Below are positions 1-12,199 of a DNA stretch of 64,000 nt, piece after piece. The notes beneath the pieces are model-generated. The model worked only from the letters and a program-made list of their open reading frames with translations. It was not told where the DNA came from and made no database searches. Source of the stretch: Dermanyssus gallinae (taxonomy: Eukaryota > Arthropoda > Arachnida > Mesostigmata > Dermanyssidae); NCBI GenBank assembly GCA_003439945.1, contig QVRM01002351.1:45001-109000 (forward strand), read 5' to 3'. Every line of letters starts with the position of its first letter. Position 1 is the first letter of the stretch. Made by a program: the position numbers and the translations under genes.

Positions 1-2900
1 TGTCTCTCTTCATCCTCGAAACTCTGTAAGAACAGTTCGCAGTTAGAAAGATTAAGCTGTAGCCCGCTCTATTGCTCGAGTGGTCTAAAACCTTTGACAT
101 CTTTGAGCAACATTGAAGCACGGGAAGCCGCTATGTCACCCTGATGACAACTGTAGCCCTGATGACGGTATAAGTAAACATCACGGGAGTCGGCCTGCTG
201 TATGACTGATATTGCTGTAGCTGTCAACTTTTTATTTCTTACCCTTCGAAAAGACAATATTTCCATTATCAGCATGATTTGTTGAAATAGTGGTTGTTGT
301 CACTTTTTAGATTAGACGTTTGCCACTTTTTAGATTAGACAGCGACTTACGCTGGTGGTTTTGCTCTATCCTGTTGAAATGGTCTTGTTTAAACTTCACC
401 GAAACCTCCTCGTCTGTCCATTGCACAGCCACACACAGTACCTAAAGTTATTACTGAGTTACACACATTACCCTCATATGTCGCTCTCTGAGTTTACCTC
501 CATACACCCACATGGACAAGCACGCTCTTTGGGAACTCCATATGGGTTCGTCCCCACTCCTTGGAATAATAATAATAATAATAATAATAATGAATCAACT
601 TTTACATGGGCGTATGGGAAATACTTAGTGTGGAACGTGATGGTGTCATGCACGGCGGCCGTATTCTACTCGAATCACACCTCAGTCGAGTCAAGGTGGG
701 TAGCGGAGCACGCAAAGTTCGTAAAAACGATTAAACATTCTAAACTGGGTAGGAGATGCATTTTCGTACATACCGCAGTGGAGGCTCTAGGACGCATCAG
801 TAAAGGCTCTGACTTGCTTCTTAATTATTTGAATTTGTTTCCTACTAATCTCAAAGTATTGACTCTTTTTCACGGTTTTCGTATGTTCCGCTGTTCATCT
901 TCGCTCAACTAAGCTGAGATGCAAGGGTAGGGTAAGGACATTGTGCATGACAGCGCTCTTACGCTATTATTTAAACATCTCGATTTGGATACAATGTGCC
1001 ATGCAAGTAAACCACAACGCCCGTTCAAACGATTCAAACTTATTGATGTTTCGTGCTTCTGTTTTACTGGCAGATAGCTCATACAGATGTAAAACAACGC
1101 GATACTCTCGCATTGCAACGTGTGCGCCACATAGTATTTCAGATCTGCCTGTCCTCTTTCTTGAGAGACACAGCAATCCCATGGGGGTGACATTATCGGA
1201 ATTCGATAATTCGACGACCGAACCGAACGCTGACAGCTAAGCTTTTCTTCGGCTGAGGCTGGTGTATGGGCGCCAGCTGCACGCGAGCTGCTCCTTTACA
1301 ATAATAGCCATGCCCTTACCCCCCCCTCCCCGCGATCTGTCGAACCTTGCCAAGATTTACGCGTAGCGCCTCGAGTGCTGAGTTAACAATGCCGAACGTT
1401 GAAAATTTCAAATACTTACCAAAATGACATTACTTGGCGTCGATACACAACAATTAACAACATAGTAGCTCGATGAAATAACTATTCAGCACAACAATAA
1501 CAGGACAAGGAAAATCATTTTCCGATACTAGGGTCAATAGTCCCCGGACACAACGATCACAACGTGTCAATAGTGGATGTAGCGACGATTCGTCAGGATT
1601 TAGATAACCAAATAAAAGAACAATCATTTTTTCTGCATAGATGCTGGATTAATAGCGCCGTGAGATTCTCACTCTAAGAGCTGCCGTCTCCTCAATAGAT
1701 CGTTAGGTAAAGCATCCTAGTTAGAACAATGAGTACGTTCTCACGCATGTAGAGTTTGCTTTATAATTACATATCGTTACGTAACTAATACAGCTAAATT
1801 TTAGAAATAACTGGAAAAGGCAGTATGGAACACTAGGCCTCATCTAAGGAAGCTACGATGGTAGTGCGGAGCTCTAATTTACTCAAAACCAGTCATTTTT
1901 TATTCCCGTCTTTTTTCTACTTTGTCCGACCTGAGTTTGAGCGTTCCTATCCGAGGGGCCGATGTAACCCATCGTGTTTATGACGGAATTCTTCAGCGAT
2001 TTGTATTTCGTTGTCTACAGTTCTCAGTGCGCTTCTTTTTAACTCCAACCATGTGTTACTGAATGACTTAAACAAATATAATTTTTTTTTAATGTTTCGT
2101 AGGTGACCAATTGGAAAGCGCGGCACATACATACTGGCAACACTGCGGGAAACTCGACTGCAAGTGTGGAACGGTATTCCAGGGTCCCAACTAACTTAAA
2201 ACCAGTCATGTCCCCATGGCCGCATACCACTGAGCACGGCATAAGCAAAACTTAAATGATCGAACAAGAAAAGTAGTTTAGAATTCTAGCTATACCGGGA
2301 CGGCTCGCAGGATCCTGTGTCATGAAAAAACGGTTTTTTCTCATTGGTGGGCAGGATTTTTCCCAATAGTATGAGCAATGCTGATTCAGTCGTCGCGTGA
2401 CCTGATGATAAGCTCTATCCTCGATTTGAGTGTGCCATCGTTTGTCCTAAGCAGACCCGTACGCTAAGCAGCCAGTGTCGGGCACTACATAACTGTATGT
2501 TCTGGCGTGTCATCGGTTTCTTTTTCTCGGTGCTTGCGGAAAGGAGACGTAGCAATCCCTATTATGGATAAGTAAGCCTGAAAATCCCCGTGTTAGTAGG
2601 ATCTGAGTCACGTAGAACACGTTAGCTTACCGTTAGACCCTGATATCCGGGATCAAAGTCTGTACCCGGCTCCCGGGTACATGTGCGGAATGGGGTCCTA
2701 TTCGGCGTGCCGAAAGTCGAGGGTCCTATTCCTTTCCTCCTTCTTTTCTTTGCCAATGGTTCGCAACAGCAAGCAGCGTCGCTTATCGCGTTTCAAGTCC
2801 GAGGGGATTGTGCTAGCTAGAACGAGGACAACTACCGTACTAAGGGTTCTATAGGCCATTATGTCTTGATAATATTTAAGTCAGAAAATAAGTTTGGACG
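1..2900. other. Unassigned DNA with one AAT microsatellite
   Basis: I see no gene I can support here. Open frames exist (the longest runs 355-912 on the plus strand and crosses an AAT repeat as poly-Asn), but none shows a family motif, splice-site logic or codon pattern I recognise. The stretch is mid-GC with no long inverted repeat. Confidence 0.5.
564..591. repeat. (AAT)n microsatellite
   Basis: About nine tandem AAT units. They make an artificial Asn run in the overlapping plus-strand open frame. Confidence 0.9.
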
Positions 2901-2930
2901 ACTGCTCATGGATTTGCCCAATCGCGAATG

Positions 2931-3270
2931 TTAGTTAGAAGGTTCCCGGCCTATGCGTCGGGGCCGTTCATCTATGCTGCCAGCCACCTCTTCATTGACG
3001 CTTTCTTCTGCAACGCTCACCTTTGCTGGCTTTTCCCACAGCCGCCTGCCTCTTCTGTTGGTATTCAGGCTCGAACTGTCGGCACACGTGCCTCTGTAGT
3101 GGTCTCTTGACAGTCGAATAATGCGGAGAGCAGCAGCTCGTTGAATTTCTGCATAGTGGGTTGCGTGCTGCGTCCATCGTTGGCATGCCACGGCCCATCT
3201 GTCGTCTAATATATGTAATGTCCACCGTGGCCGTCGACAAGAGAAGTATGCAGATAGCGGACGCAGTCAA
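2931..3270 (-). pseudogene. Possible LINE C-terminal remnant
   Basis: On the minus strand a short frame contains QRAAALRIIRL, which resembles the segment following the reverse transcriptase in R1/I-type LINEs (there usually QRAALLRI-AYRTVS). The frame is short and no catalytic motif remains, so this is a weak resemblance and not a firm assignment. It could equally be chance. Confidence 0.25.
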
Positions 3271-4200
3271 CGAACTTTATCAGCGAACTTTAGAACGAGG
3301 GGGGTAAATTCACCACCAAGCACATTTTCCCAACAAATATCATCCTGTGGACGCCGCCAGGTCATGAAAGACGACAGAACACTCAATGACCCTTGCGGTC
3401 GAAGCACTCAGAAACGCTATCGTGTACAACCAGCCCCTGGTGTAAATAATGATCTAAGATTAGCCTGTGGTGATCAGACTAGTTTAAATTGTTTTTATCT
3501 GTATACCTGCTCGTGAGTTACTCCATGTGTTATAGATTCCCCTGCAGAATACCTACTGTTTATTAAACAACATTTATGTCATTTTTATTTCAGAGACCTG
3601 GCTTACTATCGCAATTAGTGACTGAGAGGTTTTATTTGGTGACCGATACTCGGTGCATCGAATGGATCGAGGATTTTGGGGTGGAGGTATGTGTATTTTG
3701 ACACTCAAAAGACTAACTTGTCGCCAAGTTGGGATATCTACAGGCTCGAAAACCGTAGCGGTGGACTTGCATGATGATCAATTATCTTTCGAACTATGTG
3801 CTGTTATGTCTCTAATGCGAACTCCGGCGCCCAAAGCGAGGCTTGGATCAACTTCGCAGGCAACCGACAAGGAGAGAATATTCTGGAATTGTTAATTAAA
3901 TCTGAAAGGAAGCTCGTCGCCCCTTGAGCCAGCAGTCGTGACTCCCCCTAATGTTACTGATCGTCGGGCTCTCAGTTTCTCGATACTGATCCCTTCTTCA
4001 CAATTCTTAAAGTCGGATGGCGAGTTCAACTGCTGCAAGGCTGATTACGAGTCGATGTGTACATATCCTGCAAGCGTAAATTAGGCAGCATTATTTGCAA
4101 GATGTGTTGGCATTGAGGAGATGTAGAATACTATTGTTAATTATATACACTTTCTTATCGAGGTATTTACGTCCTAACGAAATAATATAACCAATCCCAA
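3271..4200. other. Unassigned DNA
   Basis: No supported gene. The open frame at 3653-3895 has no recognisable motif. The 3' part may be the eroded 5' portion of the LINE that becomes recognisable from 4202. Confidence 0.4.
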
Positions 4201-4201
4201 T

Positions 4202-5170
4202 ATGACGAAGCTTCGAAATCATGTTCGGCGGTCAGAGAAGCATATGGCCGAGGATGTGACTAAAAGCATCTCGGTAATGCTCAGGCTGACATCGACAAGG
4301 TTGAGGCCGCCGTCACGGATAAATCGCGTGCGTATAGAAAGACGTCATGACCAAACAATCCATAGGCAGAACGTAATTTCAATCGACGACATAGTAAAAC
4401 GATTAAAACACTCAAGAAGTTTACACATGATGGTGGATAACTACCGGCCGGTGGCTCAACTATCAACTGCGTATATTTTACTGGAGAAGTTGATCGTTAA
4501 TCACATTGAAAACGTTTTAGTGTGTTACGGGTTAATTGACATGAATAGGCATGGTTTCATCAGGGGCCGTTCAGTAGGAACACAGACTGTATTGATGATC
4601 CATAATTAAAGCCTACAACTAAGAACATTATATTGCATATTTGTTGACGTTTCAAAGGCATTTGACGAGGTGGATCATAAACTGATGTTACAAAAATGAA
4701 AAAATATTGACATTGATTCTACAACTTGTCAATGGATGTCAGCGTACGTTATCGGGCAGATATTTACACGTAGAACACAACTCCCTCCGTTGCATTTCAG
4801 CGCTACTGCATGGATCCTCAGGGGTGCTGGAGGATGGGCCCCTGCTTTTCAGAAAATACGTCCTTGATCGCTCAACAGTGGTTGCAAGGGGTTACTCACC
4901 TCTATTTGCGTACAAGTTACAAGTTCTATTTAGCAATTCAAAGCATTGTGTAACTGTGTAAAAACTGGTTTTATGAGAATAATATGCAAATATCTGTGCC
5001 TAAATGTGTCGTTTTGTAATCAGGTGGCAGTTCGCCACTGTATACACTCGGAAACGACGCAACATTGGTAGTTAAATCCTTTCATGATCTTGGTGTGATT
5101 GTGACCCCTAAGTTAGACTTCTCTGAGCATATTACTGACACCGTCACTTCTGTAACACTCTGATGTAATA
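4202..5170 (+). pseudogene. Decayed LINE reverse transcriptase, fragment A
   Basis: The frame from 4202 carries the RT N-terminal signature of CR1/Jockey-like LINEs: NYRPVAQLS, then LEKLI and HGFIRGRSVGTQT. After a stop at 4607, another frame near 4630 reads FVDVSKAFDEVDHKLML, the RT motif A with its first catalytic Asp. A further frame between about 4950 and 5160 resembles the post-YADD segment (MQISVPKCVV, then HDLGVIVTPKLDF). The YADD box itself is not visible, so there is an internal deletion as well as several stops and frameshifts. It is not functional. The next fragment (5209-6141) is similar and follows in the same orientation. Confidence 0.72.
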
Positions 5171-5208
5171 CGATATTTAGATGTTTTGTTTAAAAAAAAG
5201 CCTGGTCT

Positions 5209-6141
5209 ATGAACAAAAATAAAGCCTGGCTCAGCCTGCACCATGCACCGTCTGGCGTGCCGCAAGGGGTGCTGCGTCTCTCCGCTTACATAGTATTTGT
5301 CCTAGATATAAAACTCTATATACCATCGACTGTTAAATATCGTTTGTACGCAGACGATCTTAAAATGTATAGTGCGCTCGACACCTCGCCGGAGCACACA
5401 GCATTGCGTCCGCGGTGGACGTTTTAGCCGGTGGTTCGTTGACAGCGGTATGCAGCTCTCCGTTCACAAATGCCTCGTTGTGAAATACGGCCCCTCTGAG
5501 CTAAACTACTTACTCAACGGGTCAACGCTGCCAACGGCCAACGTGACGCAGGATCTTAGAGTCTTAATCTCGGCGGACCTCACCTTCTCCGCAAATATCA
5601 ACGAACTAGTCAAAACAGCATCCTTACTTGTGAAGATGTGGTTCCGCTGTTTTATTGTCAAGAAGGCTACGGTGTATCTTCGTTTGCTGAAGTAGAGCGG
5701 AACAATTGCAGAAGCCAAATAATGTGTGAGTCCAGATGCGTTGCACGAACGGAACACATCAGTAACATGTTTGCCTGGCGCGTGGCTAGGGATATTTACA
5801 ACAGGAGGGCTGCGCAGATCCCGTCTGCGACCAGTCATTCCTTATTATTTATTACACGAAAAAAGGAGCTTTCTATTCTATTCTAATATGTGAATTTGTA
5901 CAAAAGTCTAGTCTTACCTAAATTCCTCTACTGTAGCCCGGTTTGGGCTCCATATTTGGTAAATTATTTAAATGCCATTGAGAGGGTGCAGGCCAAATTC
6001 ATCAGACGAGTGTACCTCTTGAACCAATACAGAGTTTACACGAACGAGGTGACCTATGAAAAACTGTGCTGTCTCGGAACTGACCAGATCTCGTTTAAAC
6101 ATGTAGATAATGAACTACAAAGTGCAGTGAATGTGAGATAA
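5209..6141 (+). pseudogene. Decayed LINE reverse transcriptase, fragment B
   Basis: Starts inside an RT domain: SGVPQGVLRLSAYIVFVLD (motif B), followed by YRLYADDLKMYS with the catalytic YADD. Frames from 5372 and 5890 continue into the thumb (GMQLSVHKCLVVKYG, LRVLISADLTFSANI) and the downstream domain (LVLPKFLYCSPVWAPYL, IERVQAKFIRRV). This order is typical of CR1/Jockey-like elements. At least three frame changes and stops make it a pseudogene. Its thumb region is equivalent to the end of fragment A, so A and B are two truncated copies lying head to tail and not one element. Confidence 0.75.
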
Positions 6142-6948
6142 CTAGATGTTACGTACTCGGTGAATATAAACAACACATTCTCGTGGAGAAGTCTGCAAAA
6201 TCAACAGACCTGATATATGTTATAATTAAATTTAGATGATAAATATTTTGTAAAAACCTATATATATTTATGCATGCATGACCCTTAAATTTTTTGTGCC
6301 TGCTTTTGACTTGACTGGACCTTAGCAGGTTGCTAATCGTGTGCTTATTCAAAGCAGTACCAGTCTTCTTCATATAAGTTGCTCTCTTGACTAAGACTAT
6401 GCCGACGTTTATATCTTATTTGGTTAAACCGACATCACCGTCGGTGATTATTGCCCTATATACTGTTGATGTAGAGCTTTATACCCTGTTGAGGCAGGGT
6501 ATAAAACTCTATATCATATTAGTAGGATATAGATCGCCCTGTTCGAGATGAAGATAGATGTCTATGTCCATGTCCATCAGCATGTTCAAATTACTTGACA
6601 TTCGGCGGGAGTTATCTGTTTATGTCAAGAACAAAAATCGTACATAGAGGCGGCCATAGGTAATCACCATGGGGTACCCTAGACATAAGAGAATACGACT
6701 TACTGAATACGCCTATATTTTAAAGTTGTTTTGACACAGTAGTGCGCAGGGGTCGCTAAGATCGTAGGTCACATTAGACATCGCGTAAGTAAACACTAAA
6801 CGGGAGTCCATAACATTAAGTCTGGATATAGCTAATTTTTAAAGTATTTTAGTCTTTGTTACTAAGTTGTATTGCAAAATATGTATATCAGATTTGTAAG
6901 CCCTAATCTCACGTTCAGGGCTCCTTTTAGAAACTTCAGTACACACTG
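6142..6948. other. Unassigned AT-rich DNA with a strong hairpin
   Basis: No gene supported. The notable structure is the hairpin at 6472-6511, annotated separately. Confidence 0.4.
6472..6511. repeat. 17-bp inverted repeat with 6-nt loop
   Basis: Arms 6472-6488 and 6495-6511 (TAGAGCTTTATACCCTG against CAGGGTATAAAACTCTA) pair over 17 positions with one G:U pair and a loop of six. No TA duplication or element body is evident. Confidence 0.75.
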
Positions 6949-7164
6949 ATTGATTGATTGATTTATTGTTCGCTTGGCATGTATACCTAAATACACATGT
7001 CACCCTTTTATATCAGGGGCGCTCAGAGCGGCAGCATATATATTACCTACGCATCCATATAATCCATGTCTACCTCAATATCTACTAAGTATTTGTTTTC
7101 CATTGTGACCATCTCTTCTTTGTAATAACGACCAGGTCATTTCTAACATTTGGTCAGCTGGTTA
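6949..7164 (-). mobile_element. LINE 3' end with TGAT-repeat tail
   Basis: Nearly the same sequence as the 3' end of the LINE fragment at 42433-43100. It starts on the plus strand with the reversed tail TGATTGATTGATTTATT, then a conserved block (TTCGCTTGGCATG, CACATGTCACCC, TATCAGGGGCGCT). It is a 5'-truncated minus-strand copy; homology fades after about 7164. No intact reading frame is left. Confidence 0.7.
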
Positions 7165-7454
7165 AAGCATTATAAAGCTCACAGAGTTATTCAAGGGTGT
7201 AAACAAATATAAGGCCAACAAGCTCGGTTTACATCGTATTTAATTTTTACAATCGATAAACAAGTGAGTGGTATCCAAGTTGTTGGTAAGTACTGGCGAC
7301 GTTCATAGTCAAGTTGCTGTGCAAAAGGACAAATTAGAGGTTAGAAAATACGGCAATGATTACATTGTAGGAGGGGCAAGGCAATAGTTACATCCTGCCA
7401 ATACGATCACCAACAGCAGATCAGGGATCGATTCAAATCAGATGTAAGTGCAAA

Positions 7455-7531
7455 GATCAATTGCCACGGCCTGCTGCTCTGACAATGTCTGGTCACTGTC
7501 AGAGCAGCAGGTCATACGCTTCGATCAATTG
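7455..7531. repeat. 15-bp perfect inverted repeat between 9-bp direct repeats
   Basis: Arms 7470-7484 and 7497-7511 (CCTGCTGCTCTGACA and its complement) are perfect, with a 12-nt loop. GATCAATTG occurs on both sides at 7455-7463 and 7523-7531, like a target-site duplication around a tiny insertion. Confidence 0.7.
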
Positions 7532-7643
7532 AGCCTGAGAATGAAATTTGGTGCGCCAGTCAACCGACATGAGGCAAGTTTAAGCTACCAAGCACTATCA
7601 ACTGTTGGGGAAACCCTATATATCTCAACATGCCCGCGTAGGA

Positions 7644-7727
7644 TGTCGCTCTAAGCAGTTCTGATATAAAAGGGCGTCATATGTGCTTAGGTATACATGA
7701 CAAGCGATAAATAAATCCATCCATCAC
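7644..7727 (+). mobile_element. LINE 3' terminus, plus strand
   Basis: Plus-strand copy of the same 3' terminal block as at 6949-7164 and 42433 onwards: TGATATAAAAGGG, then AGGTATACATGACAAGCGA and ATAAATAAATCC. It ends in a CCAT repeat where the other copies end in TCAA repeats, so the tail unit has drifted. Confidence 0.65.
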
Positions 7728-9180
7728 CGGAAAATCCATGCAGTATTAGGCTCTTATGACGGAGCACATGTCCTCAGTCCTACCAGCAGGATTCAATTCT
7801 GTGTTTGGGTAGGACACAAAGTAGTAAAGCAGCCAAGAGCGGTCATGTTTACCGACAAGGTCAATACCACGATATTCAGCTGATAAATCAAAATATTGTT
7901 CACTATGTCACGTATATTAGTGAGAATTACGCGTACGTCATGCCACGAGATGATTTATTAGCATAATTTTACACCTGCAATTACTCCTAAGGACTAACTT
8001 AATTTAACTTATATACATCTCGTAGGATATGTTATTACTGAGGAACAAACTGTACTTTCTCTACGCATCAATTGCACCTGGCTTAGTGATCGATTTTGAA
8101 CTCATGTACAAACTTCAGAGTAAACGCGGGTGTGTTTTCTCGGAATTATCGACACTCGTATCAATCAGTGCGACGTTCTCGCTATTACCATCAAATCGTA
8201 AGTGAGCTTTTTTGGGCGCAATGCGCTCAAAATAAGACTTTATAACAGTTCCATGCGACCAACTGTTTGCGTTGATAATGATGCGTTCTTTTGCTCTTTA
8301 ACAATCAAGCAAAATTGTATCAACTGTGAAGTGTGTTGAAGCGCGTTACGGAGAGATTATGGACACAATATTGTAATATTTTATTAACATTGATAGAGAT
8401 TGACAAAAAAAATCTGAACTATACAATTACATTAAGCGCAGCCCGTCGACTCCTGAAAAGCTTAATGTTAATAAAGATTAATAATATTGCTGTTGCTAGA
8501 TGTGCGTAATATACCCTTTAAACCTCCCACACAACAAAAGAAACACTTCCTTGAACAAGGCGTAATAATACAACGAATTGCACACAGTTCGAAAACAGAA
8601 ATTTATTTGGAAACGGCTGTCGTTGCATCGTCGGGAGATTCTTTCATCAAAACGCCAACAACGATAAGTTTGTTTGTTGTATCTGCAAGGTTCTCTTATA
8701 TTTTGCGCTAAATGGTACGCTCATCTTTTGTGCCGACGGCATCGTGCACGTTGTGCGTATTCATATTAGAGTAATGGGCACTTCAAAGGCTATCTTATTG
8801 GCTCGATTGAATCAATATATTGAATGATATTCTGCCCAGAAATTCCTCACTTCACTGCATGGCTCTTCGTGATGCTTATGCAAATTTATTTAATAATCTG
8901 TCGCTCTCAGTTGATACTTTTTTGCCTGAAGTAGGAATTTTGTTATCCTATTGACCGTGTGACACGTCCCCTATCTCCCGCCTACTGACCATATTGCGGT
9001 TCGTAACTACTCCGGTTTTTTCATTATTCTCCCAGCGGTTCAGTCTAACAGCTTTTTTTCAGACCATCTACCGCTCAGTAGAGCTGTCTTTCACATTAGC
9101 TTTTTCCCAATATGTTACTGACCCACGAAATATCACTGATGAGCTTATTTCATAGGCTCAGCTACTATTATTCTCTTCTG
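7728..9180. other. Unassigned AT-rich DNA
   Basis: No supported gene. The open frame at 8487-8711 has no recognisable domain. Confidence 0.4.
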
Positions 9181-9188
9181 CCTAGAGA

Positions 9189-10590
9189 GTGTATGGTGAC
9201 CCATTTTTACAGATCTATGGAGCCACAAGGGCAACTTGTTTACATATTCAGTATCCGACTCCGAGGTCCACTTACTACTGCTTAAACAGTAAGGACGTAG
9301 GGAGCTGTGGAGTAATGTGGATGCCCGGGGAAAAATTTGCGACTCTCATTTTCTTCAAGTACCTTTTTTCATGCTTCAAGACATCTTTTGTGACTCCGCT
9401 TTACAAAACAAATGGCAATCAAACATTTTTCGCCAGCTACCATCCCGTAAGTCGGATTACTATGTATCAGAAGTATTCAGAAAGCTTGGTCTGTTAAGCT
9501 TTGAGCAACATTTGGAATTTTCTGTTGTCTTATCAATTTGACTTTTGTCGTCGTCGATCTACGAAGTTGGCCCTCGTCCACTAATGACAACCTATGATGG
9601 ACTCAGAAAAACCGGCCAAACCATGTCTCGGAGTCTTTCCAGACGTTGCCGCATCTGTGCGTGGTCTTAATCACTTATTTCTCCTTCAAATGTTACAAGT
9701 ATTGGGGTGCTCTACGAGCGTCACGCCGCGTTATTCTCTGTTGGGGACCTTTATAGTTTTTTTCCTCGTATGAATTTTAACAGCTTGGATATCCAGATAA
9801 AGCACTTAGGCAAACCGGTTTTGCTAATGATAGGACGATTCTAAATAAATGCCTTTAAGAATTCCCTATAGCGGAAGCAGTCATCAAAATCTTCAATCAT
9901 TTGGTTTTGTCGTCTAACAACACGAACGTCATGGTATTCCGAGCTCAGCAGGATACTGTTTCTAGCAGGGAGAAGATAGGTTTTTCCTAGCGGAGACCAA
10001 AAATGGTCTCGGTTTTATATTGCATCAAGTGCATGAGGTGGCGTGCGCATTTAGAATACATCAAACCCAAATGCTATGCTATACTCTCAGCTTTCTCTCG
10101 TGTGCGGCCTATCTATGGATAGCCTGATCTTGGTCTACAAAATCCTGTTTCTGCCGGTCCTTCTCTTCTTGTTCTCGTATATGAGAAAGTGCGTTTGAGG
10201 TTGTGTTCCGCCGGGCCCGAATAGCGCAAAACGATGCTCTAATAGTCATATTCAGTAGGCGACACAGGCTCCGTCAGTGATCTCTATACTGACCATATTT
10301 TCCTCCCGGTCGAATCGCTCTACTAAACTTGCAGCCATGCTGGGCTTTAAAATCACTCGGAAGACTTTTCCAGCGATGTTTTTTCCTACTTGCTTCCTTG
10401 TTTCGTAAAACAACGGCGGAGAGAATATTTGAAGGACCACTAGTATTTAAAATTAAAGTGCCTGTGATATGGGGTAATATCCCACAAAATATTCGTAGAG
10501 ATGGTTTCTCACCAACGCGCTTTGTCATGGTTGGGGTGCACATGCGTTTGTGTTGCGTTCCTTCGTGTGACTTGCCTACTTGTTAACTGA
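9189..10590 (+). pseudogene. Decayed Jockey/CR1-like LINE
   Basis: Plus-strand frames show scattered RT landmarks in the right order: TSFVTPLYKTNGNQ and SYHPVSRITM near 9380-9460 (start of the RT), TGFANDRTILN near 9820 at the position of the F/YADD box, with Asp lost, and at 10329-10586 the C-terminal tail (VIWGNIPQNIRRDGFSPTRF, compare the W-x-L-P-x-x-I-R end of many LINEs). Stops and frameshifts break every domain. An array of TA repeats follows 40 bp after the end. Confidence 0.6.
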
Positions 10591-10626
10591 GTTTGTTTCA
10601 ACTTTTTCTATTAACGAGAACTAAAG

Positions 10627-10627
<1 letters not shown>

Positions 10628-10714
<87 letters not shown>
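10628..10714. repeat. (TA)n microsatellite
   Basis: About 87 bp of almost pure TA repeats, with one interruption near the 3' end. Confidence 0.95.
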
Positions 10715-11380
10715 GCAAAGCCAAGCGCTGTGCACTGGTACTAATGAGGTTGTTCAAGAATGACCTAAAGCCCGTGAACAACAATTTAATGAAGCTTCCT
10801 GGTCGAGCGAACATTCTTTCATCTTTTTCTCTGTTGCTCCCACACTTCCTATCGCGCCTTTATGCTTTAACTCTACCAATCATTAACGAAGGGGGCTGAG
10901 ATAAAATGAATCACCATGATGAGATGGGCTCTCCTGACACTGACAGAGCATCCGAAATCCTATCACTACTACTGTTGCCAACACAGCATGTGGAGTTCTG
11001 TGTTGAACGATATTAAGCGCAGTCCTATACGTGATAAGGTCGATTACCTTCAAGCATTAGCCGTCTAAACACTTTGTGCAAAATTCTTGCAATCAGGTAA
11101 ACTATGTGAATTCAAAAATGCTTTAATGCTAAGCGCACAAATAATCAGGTAGTACTATACAATGCGCCAATACCGTACAAACAAGTTTATTTAGAAACTA
11201 TTGCGTTTGGTATGTACAGTGTATTCAATATACATTTAGTGGACAAACTATTTGAAAAGTTAGGTGTTCCAAAACATAGAGCAATCCACAGAACCAGAGC
11301 TCTTGTTACACTTGACTGTTTGTCAAAAGAACGCGTTACTAATAGCCATTTAAAAAGTTTTGCGTCCACTTTGACCAGAA
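10715..11380. other. Unassigned DNA
   Basis: Nothing recognisable; the minus-strand frame at 11187-11369 has no motif. Confidence 0.4.
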
Positions 11381-11387
11381 TACTGCC

Positions 11388-12140
11388 TTGAACAAGGCCG
11401 ATCTTGTGCCTCTAAAAACTGCATTACTAGGTATTTCTGCATACACACTACAATGTGTCAACAGCCTGTATCTGCGTTCCTGGGATACAAAACGCCACAC
11501 CGTCGTTCTGGAGCCCGATCAACCGAAATTAAACTACAATTTTCAACAACTGGAGCATCTAGCAGACAGGTGCATTTTTGCAAAACATGTAAGAAATTTA
11601 GATACTGTGATCATCAGGCTTCTAGTTGCTCGAAATAATAGAGGAGTGTAAACTGTAGTGGCTCCCACACGACCAAATCGCCTTCCTGTCTGCGTGTGGC
11701 TAATCTTCGTAAAGGGAAGAGGGTTATCATGGAGATAAGAGTTCTTAAACAAGTTAAGCCAGCGCACCCGACCGCATCGATTACGAAGGGATCTGATGTC
11801 ACAGCCGTCATAGAGAATGTGCAACCTGGTAGTTGTAACAACGATAAGGCTTTCTACGCTGCAGTTCTAAGAGGCACATCTGCTACGCAAGAAAGCGCCT
11901 CGCAGCAGCTGCTCCGTTCTAGTCCGCGACCGTTACTAGAGCCCAAACAGAAGCGGGCCAATACATAGAGGAGTCGCCAAGCTCGGCCGCGGCACGCTTT
12001 AAACTTATCACAGAGAGAAACTACCGTAACGTGGAGGAGCCTTAACAGACGTCCCTCGGATGAAAACGACCACAGAGGCCCTGAAAGCTCTTGTGGCCCT
12101 CCTTCCTCTTGCTGAGAAGCTCAGAGCTTTTACATTATAA
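11388..12140 (+). pseudogene. ORF1 (gag-like) remnant of a REL-type LINE
   Basis: One plus-strand frame, interrupted by two stops near 11636, reads two zinc knuckles in the style of LINE ORF1 proteins: C-K-T-C...H-QASSC and then VNCSGSHTTKSPSC, followed by a basic stretch ending in VLKQVKPAHPTA. Further on, FYAAVLRGTSATQ (about 11850-11890) matches the SYASVVRGISQSH segment of ORF1 at 55.9 kb. The C-terminus (LKALVALLPLAEKLRAF, 12081-12137) matches the leucine-rich end of that ORF1. The stop at 12138 overlaps an ATG as TAATG. Broken by stops and a frame change; not functional. Which clade it belongs to is inferred from the downstream ORF2 remnant. Confidence 0.6.
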
Positions 12141-12199
12141 TGCAAATATATCGGACATACATCGACCAAAGACGCCGACGCCGCCAACGGGCCGTTCAC

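Noticed and set aside
355..912. 185-codon plus-strand open frame
   Set aside because: It crosses an AAT microsatellite as poly-Asn and shows no domain, start context or splice logic. Most likely chance.
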